DNA of 9,869 nt from Candidatus Iainarchaeum sp. (GCA_017608995.1 JAFCEU010000033.1:1-9869), one strand, 5' to 3'; counted from the stretch's first letter, positions 1 to 6,433 are shown. The notes: generated by a model from the letters alone, not told the origin. Translations and numbers: made by a program.

Positions 1-471
1 GAGATGAAGCTAAGCAATTACGCTTGCTTCTTTGAAGAATTAATAAAACAGGGTTTTGATGCGAAGCGCTGCGCAGTGCTCCTGCTTGAAGAGTTGAAAA
101 ATTTAGAGAGACAGGGAATCAATATGGAAAATATAAAAGAAAAAGACATAGTTGAGCTTCTGAAAGCTGAGCAGAAAGGATTTAATAGGGACTTAAGTAT
201 TGAGGTGCTGAAAGAGAAGGGAAAGCATGCAGAAAAGAGCATAAATGAAATCATAGAATCTTTCAAGGCCAGCAAAGTTTCCGAAGAAGAGGCAAAAGCA
301 CTTATAGCGAAAATTGTGGAAAGGAATAAAAAGCTCGTGGCTGAAAAGAAAGAGCATGCGATAAATGCGCTTATGGGCGAAGCAATGAAAGAGCTCAAAG
401 GCAAACTCGAAGCCAAGCTTGTTGCCAAGATGCTAAAAGAAGCTATCGGAAAAACGCTGAGCGAAAGTTAA
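1..471 (+). CDS. gatE: Glu-tRNA(Gln) amidotransferase subunit E, C-terminal part (5' end cut by the window)
   Basis: The frame is open from the first base (GAG before the first ATG), so this is taken as the last ~156 residues of a longer gene; GatE is normally over 600 residues. In archaea GatD and GatE convert misacylated Glu-tRNA(Gln) to Gln-tRNA(Gln) in the cytoplasm. What is visible is the helical tail domain shared by GatB, GatE and YqeY. An N-terminal helical part (FFEELIKQG, then LLLEELKNLERQGI) is followed by IVERNKKLVAEK and the closing motif ALMGEAMKELKGKLEAKLV, which resembles GatE tails (ALMGEVMK-x-GK-x-x-x-x-LV) more than GatB tails (FLVGQVMK). The kinase, glutaminase-channel and tRNA-contacting parts lie outside the window. 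A tRNA-Gln gene sits about 6 kb downstream. The main alternative is GatB; the archaeal context and the tail sequence favour GatE. Confidence 0.78.
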   Translation, partial: EMKLSNYACFFEELIKQGFDAKRCAVLLLEELKNLERQGINMENIKEKDIVELLKAEQKGFNRDLSIEVLKEKGKHAEKSINEIIESFKASKVSEEEAKALIAKIVERNKKLVAEKKEHAINALMGEAMKELKGKLEAKLVAKMLKEAIGKTLSES

Positions 472-483
472 TTAAAAAGAATT

Positions 484-494
484 ACCTTTTTTAC
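484..494 (+). promoter_or_regulatory. possible TATA-like promoter element for the sugar unit
   Basis: A CCTTTTTTACG stretch lies in the 53-base gap after gatE. A start about 26 bases downstream would fall near 516, leaving a short leader before the ATG at 525 with a weak GGTTAGGTC ribosome-binding stretch. The T-run could equally be the gatE terminator. Confidence 0.3.
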
Positions 495-524
495 GTATCA
501 TCTAGCTAATGAAGTGGTTAGGTC

Positions 525-1532
525 ATGCGAGGTTATAAAACGCTGATTAAAAAATATGATAAAAATAAAATGCTCGCTTTGCTACACAGCTTTCCGGAGC
601 AGTGCGAGCTTGCCTTGGAAATCTCGCAAAGATATCCGTTAAAAGCAAGGAAGACCTATGAAAATATTTTCATACAGGGGATGGGTGGCAGCGGCATAGG
701 CGGCGTAATAGCAAGCGACTTATTGAAGCCTATCTGCAAAGTGCCTATAATAGTGAATAACAGCTATGAGCTGCCGAGCTTTGTAAATGAAAAAACGTTA
801 GCATTTTTTGTAAGCTATTCTGGAAATACTGAAGAAACGCTTGCATGCTTTAAAAAAGCAAGGGCGAAAAATGCAACGATAGTTTGTATAAGCTCCAATG
901 GAAAGCTCGCTAAGCTATGCAAAAGCTGCATAAGAGTTCCAGCAGGAAAGCCGCCAAGAACAATGCTCGGATTTCTTTCATTGCCTTTGCTGGTTACTAT
1001 TGAACGTTGCAAGCTTCTTAAAAAACCGCTTCCATTAAAAGCTCTGCCGAGGTTTTTAAAGCGAGAAATTGCAGGCATAGAAAAGCTTGGCTGTGTGCTA
1101 GCCAAAAAGCTCTATGGAAAGATACCTGTAATTTATGCTAGCGACTCCTACAAAGCGGCTGCAATGCGTTTCCACACGCAGCTTGCAGAGAATTCCGCTG
1201 TATTCTCACACTGGAACGTTCTGCCAGAAGCAAATCATAATGAGATAGTCGGTTTTAAGCCAAAGGAAAGAAGTTTAGCGTTTGTATTCTTCCGAACCAA
1301 AGATGAAAGCAAGAGGATGCAGAGACGCTTTGAGTTTACAAAAAAGCTTGTGAGTAAAAAAAGTTCGGCTATTGAAATCTGGTTGGAAGGAAAAACGAAT
1401 ATTGAAAGAATGTTTTATGGAATTCTCCTTGGTGATTTTATAAGCTATTACCTCGCGCTACTTAACAAAAAAGACCCAAGCGAGATAAAGAATATAGATT
1501 ATCTAAAAAATGCTCTGATGAGCTTGCCTTAG
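525..1532 (+). CDS. bifunctional phosphoglucose/phosphomannose isomerase (SIS family)
   Basis: This enzyme interconverts glucose 6-phosphate or mannose 6-phosphate with fructose 6-phosphate in the cytoplasm. At 335 residues it has the length of archaeal PGI/PMI enzymes, which are two SIS domains. The first SIS domain shows GMGGSGIGG (52-60) and the phosphate-binding SYSGNTEET (98-106). The family's G-x-PPR motif is GKPPRTMLGF (141-150). The second half has RFHTQLAENS (215-224) and LPEANHNEIVGF (233-244), the NHNE segment that carries an active-site glutamate (E240) in this family. A usual lysine in R-x-K-x-Q-L appears as His217, a conservative oddity. The ATG at 525 is preceded by GGTTAGGTC. 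The next gene, a sugar kinase, starts 8 bases after the stop with its Shine-Dalgarno overlapping this stop codon, so the two form an operon for sugar phosphorylation and isomerisation. The SIS motifs make the family secure; dual substrate use is inferred from it. Confidence 0.92.
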   Translation: MRGYKTLIKKYDKNKMLALLHSFPEQCELALEISQRYPLKARKTYENIFIQGMGGSGIGGVIASDLLKPICKVPIIVNNSYELPSFVNEKTLAFFVSYSGNTEETLACFKKARAKNATIVCISSNGKLAKLCKSCIRVPAGKPPRTMLGFLSLPLLVTIERCKLLKKPLPLKALPRFLKREIAGIEKLGCVLAKKLYGKIPVIYASDSYKAAAMRFHTQLAENSAVFSHWNVLPEANHNEIVGFKPKERSLAFVFFRTKDESKRMQRRFEFTKKLVSKKSSAIEIWLEGKTNIERMFYGILLGDFISYYLALLNKKDPSEIKNIDYLKNALMSLP

Positions 1533-1537
1533 GTGAT
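1531..1537 (+). promoter_or_regulatory. Shine-Dalgarno AGGTGAT overlapping the upstream stop, sets a TTG start
   Basis: AGGTGAT is fully complementary to the usual archaeal 16S rRNA 3' end and overlaps the TAG stop of the isomerase (1530-1532). It sits 3 bases before the TTG at 1541 and suggests translational coupling. Confidence 0.75.
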
Positions 1538-1540
1538 TTC

Positions 1541-2848
1541 TTGAGCAAGGCGATTGGTGTTGACCTAGGCGGAACTAAAACTATCGTTGTGCTTATTGAT
1601 GAGTACGGGCGTATCTTAAAAAAGAAGAAATACGCGACACCGCAAACAAAGCGGGAAATTCTGGAAATGCTCGTAAAAGGAATAAAAGAGGTTAAAGGAA
1701 AGGAAAAGGTTGTTGGAATTGGTTTGGGGTTGGCTGGTTTTTTAGATAGTGAGCGCGGCATAATGCGATTTTCGCCAAATATTCCAGCGATAAACAACAC
1801 CAACTTCAAAGCATTTTTAAAGAAACACTTTAAGGAAAAACTAGTTTTTGAAAATGATGCAAATGCGTTTGCCTTAGCTGAATATGCAGCTGGCTATAAA
1901 AAACAATACAAAAATGTTGTTGGAATTACTTTAGGTACGGGCATCGGTGGCGGCATTATAGTTGATGGAATGCTCTTAAAAGGCAAGGGGTGTGCTGCAG
2001 AGCTGGGCCACATGATTGTAGATCACTCTTCTGGCAAGAGATGTGATTGCGGCAACATTGGGTGCTTTGAAGAGCTCGCAGATGGAAAAGCCTTACTAAG
2101 AACAGCACACAAACTCGGATTAAATCTCCAGAACAACATTGAACTTGCAGAGCTCGCGAAAAGAGGGAATAGAAAGGCGATTAGAGCGATAAAGGAAATT
2201 GCAGAATACCTCGCAATAGGATTGGTGAATATAATAAATATATTTGATCCGGATGCGATAGTTATCGGTGGTGGCTTAGCAAATATAGATTTGCTGCTGA
2301 ATGAGGCTAAAAGAAGATTGAAAAAGTATAGAAAGGTGAGGGCAGACACAAAAATATTGAAAGCGAAGCTCGGCGATAATGCTCCAGCAATAGGCGCAGC
2401 ACTGCTTGCTCTTGAAGATTTTTTAAGGATGAGAAAAACACCAAATATTGCTGTTGATGCAATAATTGAATATTATGAAGGAAAGGAGTTCAAAGGGATT
2501 GTGCTCGTTGAGCGTAAATTTGAACCAAAAGGCTGGGCATTGCCAGGCGGCTTAGTTGAGTATAACGAAACACTGGAAAAAGCAGTGCAAAGAGAAGCCC
2601 TTGAAGAAACTGGGCTTAGGATCAAAGCGATAAAGCAGTTTAGAGCGTATTCTGACCCTAAAAGGGATGCGAGGGGCCATACTATAAGCGTTGTTTTTAC
2701 TGCTAAAGCTACTGGCAATTTAAACGCTGGCTCTGATGCCGCTAGCGCAAAAGTATTTGATCCTAAAAAATTGCCCAAGAAGCTCTGCTTTGACCATAAA
2801 AGAATAATAAGTGATTGGCTAAAAAAACGGGAAAGGCCGCAAAGGTAA
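1541..2848 (+). CDS. ROK-family sugar kinase fused to a C-terminal Nudix hydrolase
   Basis: One continuous 435-residue frame encodes two enzymes. Residues 1-292 are a ROK kinase. They show the phosphate loop DLGGTK (8-13), catalytic Asp106 in ENDANAF (104-110), a second ATP-binding loop GTGIGGG (132-138) and ELGH (154-157). The zinc site is C-x-CG-x-x-GC-x-E, with His157, Cys168, Cys170 and Cys175. This predicts phosphorylation of glucose or a related hexose. Residues 303-435 are a Nudix domain with GWALPGG (331-337) and a perfect Nudix box: Gly337, Glu343, then REALEETGL (351-359). The downstream SDPKRDARGHT (371-381) resembles archaeal ADP-ribose pyrophosphatase-like proteins. The start is TTG, chosen because AGGTGAT lies 3 bases upstream and the ROK domain begins at once. 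The gene follows the phosphosugar isomerase, so the kinase product fits the isomerase substrate. The Nudix substrate cannot be told from sequence. Confidence 0.9.
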   Translation: MSKAIGVDLGGTKTIVVLIDEYGRILKKKKYATPQTKREILEMLVKGIKEVKGKEKVVGIGLGLAGFLDSERGIMRFSPNIPAINNTNFKAFLKKHFKEKLVFENDANAFALAEYAAGYKKQYKNVVGITLGTGIGGGIIVDGMLLKGKGCAAELGHMIVDHSSGKRCDCGNIGCFEELADGKALLRTAHKLGLNLQNNIELAELAKRGNRKAIRAIKEIAEYLAIGLVNIINIFDPDAIVIGGGLANIDLLLNEAKRRLKKYRKVRADTKILKAKLGDNAPAIGAALLALEDFLRMRKTPNIAVDAIIEYYEGKEFKGIVLVERKFEPKGWALPGGLVEYNETLEKAVQREALEETGLRIKAIKQFRAYSDPKRDARGHTISVVFTAKATGNLNAGSDAASAKVFDPKKLPKKLCFDHKRIISDWLKKRERPQR

Positions 2849-2851
2849 TCA

Positions 2852-2859
2852 TTTTAAAT
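2852..2859 (+). promoter_or_regulatory. TATA-like box of the PHP gene (leaderless)
   Basis: TTTTAAAT is centred 27 bases before the ATG at 2883, the normal archaeal distance from TATA box to transcription start. The message would begin at the start codon. No Shine-Dalgarno is present upstream of it. Confidence 0.5.
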
Positions 2860-2882
2860 CTCCTTGTCTTAAGTATTCTTTA

Positions 2883-3731
2883 ATGAGGATTATGAAAGCA
2901 GAATTACATTGCCACACGAAGTATTCCAAAGGCACGAAGATAAGGGTTGAAGGGTTGCATAGCCCTGAGGAGATGGTTAGGCATGCAAAGCTTCTCGGCC
3001 TAGATGTACTTGCAATAACAGACCATAATAAATTTAAAGGAGCTGTAGAAGCAGAAAAAGTTGCGAAGAAATACGATATAATAGTAATAAAGGGCGAAGA
3101 GATAACAACCGATAGGGACAAGCATGTTATTGGCTTGGGTTTGAGCGAGCTTATTCCTCAAGGATTATCGTTAGGGGAAGCGCTTGACAGAATAAGGGAG
3201 CAGGGCGGCATAGCAATCGCGCCGCATCCATTTGACATAAATAACAAGGGTATAGGGAAGCTCGCAATGCATTGCGACGCTATAGAAGCTTTTAATTCAA
3301 TAAACAAAGATAGGCTTTCCAATAGAAAAGCGCGCAAGTTTGCGAAGAAGCACGCTATGCCAGTGGTAGCGGGCAGCGATGCACACTGCAAAGAGATGCT
3401 TGGCTATGGATTAACAAAGATTTATGCTGAGCCAGATGTAGATAGCATACTTACGGCGATAAAGAAGGGGAACACAAAAACATATGGAAGGTATATTCCA
3501 ATAGATGTTATAAAAGAATGGTCTCTTGCAAGAATAGAACATTCTTACTTCTCGATACTTGAGTATATTGCAGAAAATTATTCCTCTCCTAAACGCTTTG
3601 TTTGTGAAAAGTTGCTTAATCTCACGAAGCGCAGCCCAGGGAAAGTAGATTATCTATTCGATCTTATGGCGTATTTCGGTATTGCTAGCGCCACATTTTA
3701 TAGCTTAATAAAGACTCCGTTCAGAAGCTAA
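2883..3731 (+). CDS. PHP-domain metal-dependent phosphoesterase
   Basis: The PHP fold carries all the expected metal-ligand motifs: His9 and His11 in LHCHTKYS, Asp47-His48 in AITDHNKFKG, Glu72/Glu73 in KGEEITT, His81, His115 in IAPHPFD, and Asp166/His168 in AGSDAHCKEMLGYG. Proteins of this type hydrolyse phosphoesters such as nucleotides, short RNAs or small phosphorylated metabolites; the substrate here is unknown. The core spans about residues 5-200. A further 80 residues (YGRYIP onward) are helical and unassigned. A TATA-like box 27 bases upstream supports a leaderless message starting at the ATG at 2883. A second ATG at 2892 with GAGGAT just before it is a possible internal start that would keep the whole domain. 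The stop overlaps by 4 bases the stop of the convergent zinc-protein gene. Catalytic competence looks intact; the biological role is open. Confidence 0.88.
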   Translation: MRIMKAELHCHTKYSKGTKIRVEGLHSPEEMVRHAKLLGLDVLAITDHNKFKGAVEAEKVAKKYDIIVIKGEEITTDRDKHVIGLGLSELIPQGLSLGEALDRIREQGGIAIAPHPFDINNKGIGKLAMHCDAIEAFNSINKDRLSNRKARKFAKKHAMPVVAGSDAHCKEMLGYGLTKIYAEPDVDSILTAIKKGNTKTYGRYIPIDVIKEWSLARIEHSYFSILEYIAENYSSPKRFVCEKLLNLTKRSPGKVDYLFDLMAYFGIASATFYSLIKTPFRS

Positions 3732-3958
3732 ATCATGCCGCGAGCAGTTTTGCGCATATTGCGCAGACATTTTTTATGCCAGTATTGCCCCGCCCACTTT
3801 TTATCACAGCCAGGCTGACCACACAATGCACAAGTTTGCTCCGCGTACTTTGCTGCCTTTGCCTCTTGCTTCTGTGCCTCAATTTTTGTCTCTGCTTCTT
3901 TTACTTCCTTTTGCTCTTTTCCGGGAAAAATCTTTCTGAATGTGTCCTTTATACCCAA
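3728..3958 (-). CDS. small zinc-finger protein (LIM-like Cys/His pattern)
   Basis: A 76-residue protein, not recognised as a named family. Residues 12-40 are highly charged and probably form a helix or coiled coil. Residues 43-64 hold a likely zinc site: Cys43-x2-Cys46, Cys51, then WH61-x2-Cys64, in the CALCGQPGC and QYWHKKC segments. The C-x2-C ... H-x2-C arrangement with an aromatic before the histidine recalls LIM and treble-clef fingers. The start is TTG. It is preferred because GGGGTGAT lies 4 bases upstream and contains the TGA stop of folD, so the two genes are probably translated in a coupled way. Its 3' end overlaps the PHP gene by 4 bases. The basic tail after the finger (KKCLRNMRKTARG) could contact nucleic acid or a partner; this is inference. 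Confidence 0.75.
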   Translation of the reverse strand: MGIKDTFRKIFPGKEQKEVKEAETKIEAQKQEAKAAKYAEQTCALCGQPGCDKKWAGQYWHKKCLRNMRKTARGMI

Positions 3959-3959
3959 A

Positions 3960-3970
3960 AAATCACCCCT
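3960..3970 (-). promoter_or_regulatory. Shine-Dalgarno GGGGTGAT containing the folD stop codon
   Basis: On the minus strand AAGGGGTGATTTTTTG puts the TGA stop of folD inside the GGTGAT ribosome-binding site for the next TTG start. This explains how a 76-residue gene starting at TTG is translated. Confidence 0.7.
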
Positions 3971-4793
3971 TATCTACGTAAGCTCTTACAACATTCCTGA
4001 GCAGGCACGCTGCTGTTATTGGCCCGATTCCATTAGGCACAGGAGTTACGAAAGAGGCTTTGCTTTTAACACTCTCCAAATCTACATCACCGAAAAGTTT
4101 TCCTTCAACAAGCGTTGTGCCGATATCTATTATTGTTGCGCCTTCTTTAATATTATCTTCTGTTATTAAACCCGGCACACCAGCACAGCTTATGAGCAAA
4201 TCCGCTTTGCTTGTTTTTTTCTCTAGGTTTTTTGTATACTTGTTGCACATTGTGAGCGTTGCAAATTGTGAAAGCGCTTGCACAAGCAAGCTTCCGACCC
4301 TGCCAGAACCAACTATGCAAACATCTTTGCCCTGCAAGTTAAAATCTATTTCTTTCATTACCTCAAAAACTGCTTCAACTACCGCTGGCTTGTACTTAGC
4401 TCTGCCTTGGACAAAAAGCCCAAGGTTATATGCGCTCAAACAATCGACATCCTTTTTAGGTTCAATTGAATTTGCAAGCATTGTAAATTTTTCATCATCG
4501 AGGAATGGTTTAACGAGGAGTATTGCACTGCAATGCTTAGAAGCGTTGAGGTGCTGTATAATCGCTAATGTGCTTTCAAACTCTGGCTTAGCGAATTCAA
4601 ATTTTTGCAGAAAAATACCAAGCGACTCGGCGTTGCGTGAAATGACGTTCACGTAAGATTTTCCTTCAGCGCAATTAGAATCAAAAATAGCTGCTAAACT
4701 AATTTTTGGTTTAGGTTTTAGTTTAGCGGTGAGCTCAGCGATATCTTTGTAGATTCTTGAAGCTATCGTTTTACCATCAATTATCTGAGTCAT
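3963..4793 (-). CDS. folD: divergent FolD homologue (methylenetetrahydrofolate dehydrogenase, probably without cyclohydrolase)
   Basis: FolD normally oxidises 5,10-methylene-tetrahydrofolate and then opens the ring to 10-formyl-tetrahydrofolate. The length (276 residues) and order fit: IIDGKTIA start, KDVDCLSAYNLG (114-125) with the folate-binding Asp117, Rossmann loop GSGRVG (162-167), ADLLISCAGVPG (197-208) and the terminal TPVPNGIGPIT (250-260). Key catalytic positions differ. In the Y-x-x-x-K motif Tyr47 is kept but the lysine is Ile51. The glutamine of the VQLPLP motif is Val94 in LLVKPFL. The usual PCTP is PAVV (136-139). The dinucleotide loop is one residue shorter than GRSxxVG. The start is ATG with no Shine-Dalgarno; a TATA-like box 26 bases upstream suggests a leaderless message. 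It faces a formyltransferase-fold gene. The fold is secure; activity is probably dehydrogenase only, or changed. Confidence 0.85.
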   Translation of the reverse strand: MTQIIDGKTIASRIYKDIAELTAKLKPKPKISLAAIFDSNCAEGKSYVNVISRNAESLGIFLQKFEFAKPEFESTLAIIQHLNASKHCSAILLVKPFLDDEKFTMLANSIEPKKDVDCLSAYNLGLFVQGRAKYKPAVVEAVFEVMKEIDFNLQGKDVCIVGSGRVGSLLVQALSQFATLTMCNKYTKNLEKKTSKADLLISCAGVPGLITEDNIKEGATIIDIGTTLVEGKLFGDVDLESVKSKASFVTPVPNGIGPITAACLLRNVVRAYVDKG

Positions 4794-4810
4794 AAAGAAA
4801 GTAAATGCAG

Positions 4811-4830
4811 GTGTTTTTATATTTTTATTT
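4811..4830. promoter_or_regulatory. shared divergent promoter between folD and the formyltransferase-like gene
   Basis: The 60-base gap contains a TTTTTATATTTTTATTT core centred near 4819. Read leftward, it lies 26 bases from the folD ATG (leaderless). Read rightward, it would start transcription near 4845, just at the GGTGGT ribosome-binding site. One AT box may serve both directions. Confidence 0.5.
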
Positions 4831-4844
4831 TCTAATTTATTGCT

Positions 4845-4850
4845 GGTGGT
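4845..4850 (+). promoter_or_regulatory. Shine-Dalgarno GGTGGT, sets a TTG start
   Basis: GGTGGT lies 3 bases before the TTG at 4854, the same spacing seen before the TTG at 1541 and the ATG at 5717. Because the predicted transcription start is near 4845, the leader would be very short. Confidence 0.55.
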
Positions 4851-4853
4851 TCC

Positions 4854-5639
4854 TTGCTTCTTTGGCCAAGCCCTTTAATAAAGGAAAAACCTCTAAAAGC
4901 AGCAGTGCTTTTCAGTGATGAGCTTGCAAGCATGCAGTTTGTGCTTTCGGAGCTGAATAGAAAAGATGGACTTACGAGAAAAATAAATATAGTGGGGGCC
5001 TTCACAAGCAAAATAAGAGCCAGGGCAATAAACCTCTTAAGGCTCAGGAATGTGGAATGTAGAATTATAGATAAAAAGATGTTTTTAAACAAAAGAAAAA
5101 AAATCAGTAAAGAGAAGGCTGTTGAAGAATATCTTGAAAGGGTCTTAGATGAGCTCGTTGAGTTTGAACCTTCGCTGATAATCAATGATAATTTTGGTTT
5201 TGAAAGCGTGCAACTAGCAAAGCGCTTCAAGCTACCAGTATTGGAATGCTCTCTTATATACCGCGAGGGACAAGCGATAACAAAATTCCAAGGACATAAT
5301 GCGGTAAGAAATGCGATATTAGCAAGCAAAAGGGTTTTGCAAGCAGGAGCATTTTTAGCTAAAGGAGGTTCTTTACACCTAATGGCCATTTCTAAAAAAT
5401 TGCCTCTAGACCTTAAAAGATTGGCCAATGTAAAGGATGATGCGGAATTTGAAAAATATGTTGATGTGTTCGCAGAGAAGTTTAAGTGGAATTGCTTAGG
5501 TCCCTGCATGCTACAAGCCTTGGAGCTCATTGCTGGGCAGCGCATAGGTTTTAAGATGAACTCGATTTATATAAAAGAAAACAAACGATGGAAAAATGGT
5601 TTTTACAATATGGCGACCGATTCTATAGAAAAATATTGA
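4854..5639 (+). CDS. formyltransferase-fold protein, distant PurN relative with altered active site
   Basis: The 261-residue product can be laid along PurN (glycinamide ribonucleotide formyltransferase) for most of its length. The Rossmann start is AAVLFSDELASMQFVLSEL (16-34), in the place of VVLISGNGSNLQ. GAFTSKIRARAINLLRLRNV (48-67) matches the SNKADAFGLERARQAGI region. FEPSLIINDNFGF (104-116) matches APDVVVLAGFMRI. FQGHNAVRNAIL (145-156) matches YPGLHTHRQAL. GGSLHLM (171-177) matches GTSVHFV. However, the catalytic N-x-H of NIHPSLL reads ECSLI here (131-135), and no clear counterpart of the catalytic Asp is seen. The TTG start is chosen from the GGTGGT 3 bases upstream. It is divergent from a folD homologue, which supports a link to folate one-carbon chemistry. 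It may be an enzyme with a new mechanism, or a binding protein. The alignment was made by eye. Confidence 0.6.
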   Translation: MLLWPSPLIKEKPLKAAVLFSDELASMQFVLSELNRKDGLTRKINIVGAFTSKIRARAINLLRLRNVECRIIDKKMFLNKRKKISKEKAVEEYLERVLDELVEFEPSLIINDNFGFESVQLAKRFKLPVLECSLIYREGQAITKFQGHNAVRNAILASKRVLQAGAFLAKGGSLHLMAISKKLPLDLKRLANVKDDAEFEKYVDVFAEKFKWNCLGPCMLQALELIAGQRIGFKMNSIYIKENKRWKNGFYNMATDSIEKY

Positions 5640-5670
5640 CTATCTAATCAATTAACGCTAATTAGTTACC

Positions 5671-5678
5671 TTTTAAAT
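5671..5678 (+). promoter_or_regulatory. TATA-like box of the coiled-coil gene
   Basis: TTTTAAAT follows a CC pair and is centred near 5675. A start 26 bases on, near 5701, gives a leader of about 16 bases that includes the AGGTGGT ribosome-binding site at 5707-5713. Confidence 0.5.
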
Positions 5679-5716
5679 CATACCGCCCCAGTAAATTTTT
5701 AATATTAGGTGGTTTG

Positions 5717-6433
5717 ATGGCAAAGGTTGAGAAAGACGTTAAAGCGTTATCTGAAAAAATAAAGCGCTTGGAAAAAAAGGCCAAAACTATGCCAAAAGAA
5801 ATCAAAAAGCTTTTGAAGACACAAGCGATGGAAAAGAGAAAGATTATCAGGCTTGAAAAGGCCCTCAAAAATACAAAAAAAGATATAAGAAAGCTTAAAG
5901 GGATGCAACGCAACTTAGAGAAGATGGGTATCGATTTGCAAAAGCAAACAAAGAGGCTCGAAGCTATTCTGAAAGAAGCCGAAGCAACTATAAGCATTAC
6001 GGCTGAAACTAGCGCAAAGAAAAGCTACGAAAAAGAATTGAATGCACACCTCGCAGCAGACCTCGTTAGATTGTATTTTGAGGAGATCGCAAGGGCAGGC
6101 TTTAAGAAAACACTAACCCTTAGTGAAATAATAAATGCCTATAAATTCGCATTAGAAAAACTTGAAAGCCATGCTGCGCTAACCAAAACGGAGCAGGAAG
6201 AAATAGTGAGTGAACTCAAAGAGATAAAGAAGGCTATTGAAAAGCCAGAAGCGGCTCCTGTTAAAACAAAGGGATATTCATATACCAATAGAAAAGGACA
6301 GGTGTATTACTTACATAAAAAAGGCAAGCTATATTATTTCTCAAGAGATCCGCTCGGTTCCATTCAGCTGCCGACTGGCTACTACGTAAAGGAAAACGAA
6401 CAAACAGGGCTTCCAATATTAAAGAAGAAGTAA
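5717..6433 (+). CDS. coiled-coil protein with an aromatic C-terminal domain, unknown function
   Basis: I do not recognise a named family. The 238-residue product has three parts. Residues 1-92 are Lys/Glu-rich heptad-like helix, probably a long coiled coil. Residues 104-178 are helical (HLAADLVRLYFEEIARAGF, then SELKEIKKAIEKPE). Residues 187-238 form a compact aromatic module: YSYTNRKGQVYYLH, KGKLYYFSRDP, GSIQLPTGYYV and TGLPILKKK. The paired YYLH/YYFS strands and the closing TGLP-x-LKKK recall a short module I associate with small uncharacterised DPANN proteins; this is memory, not a search. The start is the ATG at 5717, with AGGTGGT ending 3 bases before it; the TTG just upstream (5714) is an alternative. 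No signal peptide or membrane segment is seen, so it is probably cytoplasmic. It has its own promoter and a terminator after it, so it looks monocistronic. Confidence 0.8.
   Translation: MAKVEKDVKALSEKIKRLEKKAKTMPKEIKKLLKTQAMEKRKIIRLEKALKNTKKDIRKLKGMQRNLEKMGIDLQKQTKRLEAILKEAEATISITAETSAKKSYEKELNAHLAADLVRLYFEEIARAGFKKTLTLSEIINAYKFALEKLESHAALTKTEQEEIVSELKEIKKAIEKPEAAPVKTKGYSYTNRKGQVYYLHKKGKLYYFSRDPLGSIQLPTGYYVKENEQTGLPILKKK

Noticed and set aside
18..428. 136-residue minus-strand ORF opposite gatE
   Set aside because: Mirror of a helical Lys/Glu-rich tail; Ser/Phe/Ala-rich with no recognisable start signal or domain.
4060..4656. 198-residue plus-strand ORF opposite folD
   Set aside because: Low-complexity Ser/Leu/Thr composition and no motif; folD on the minus strand explains the region.
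4832..5545. 237-residue ORF on the minus strand opposite the formyltransferase-like gene
   Set aside because: Rich in Ser, Leu and Phe with no motif, as expected for the mirror of a Lys/Glu-rich gene. The plus-strand gene has a ribosome-binding site, promoter and fold similarity.
5641..5665. CTAAT ... ATTAG dyad after the formyltransferase-like gene, as a terminator
   Set aside because: The arms are only five AT-rich base pairs with a long interior and no following T-run before the next promoter.
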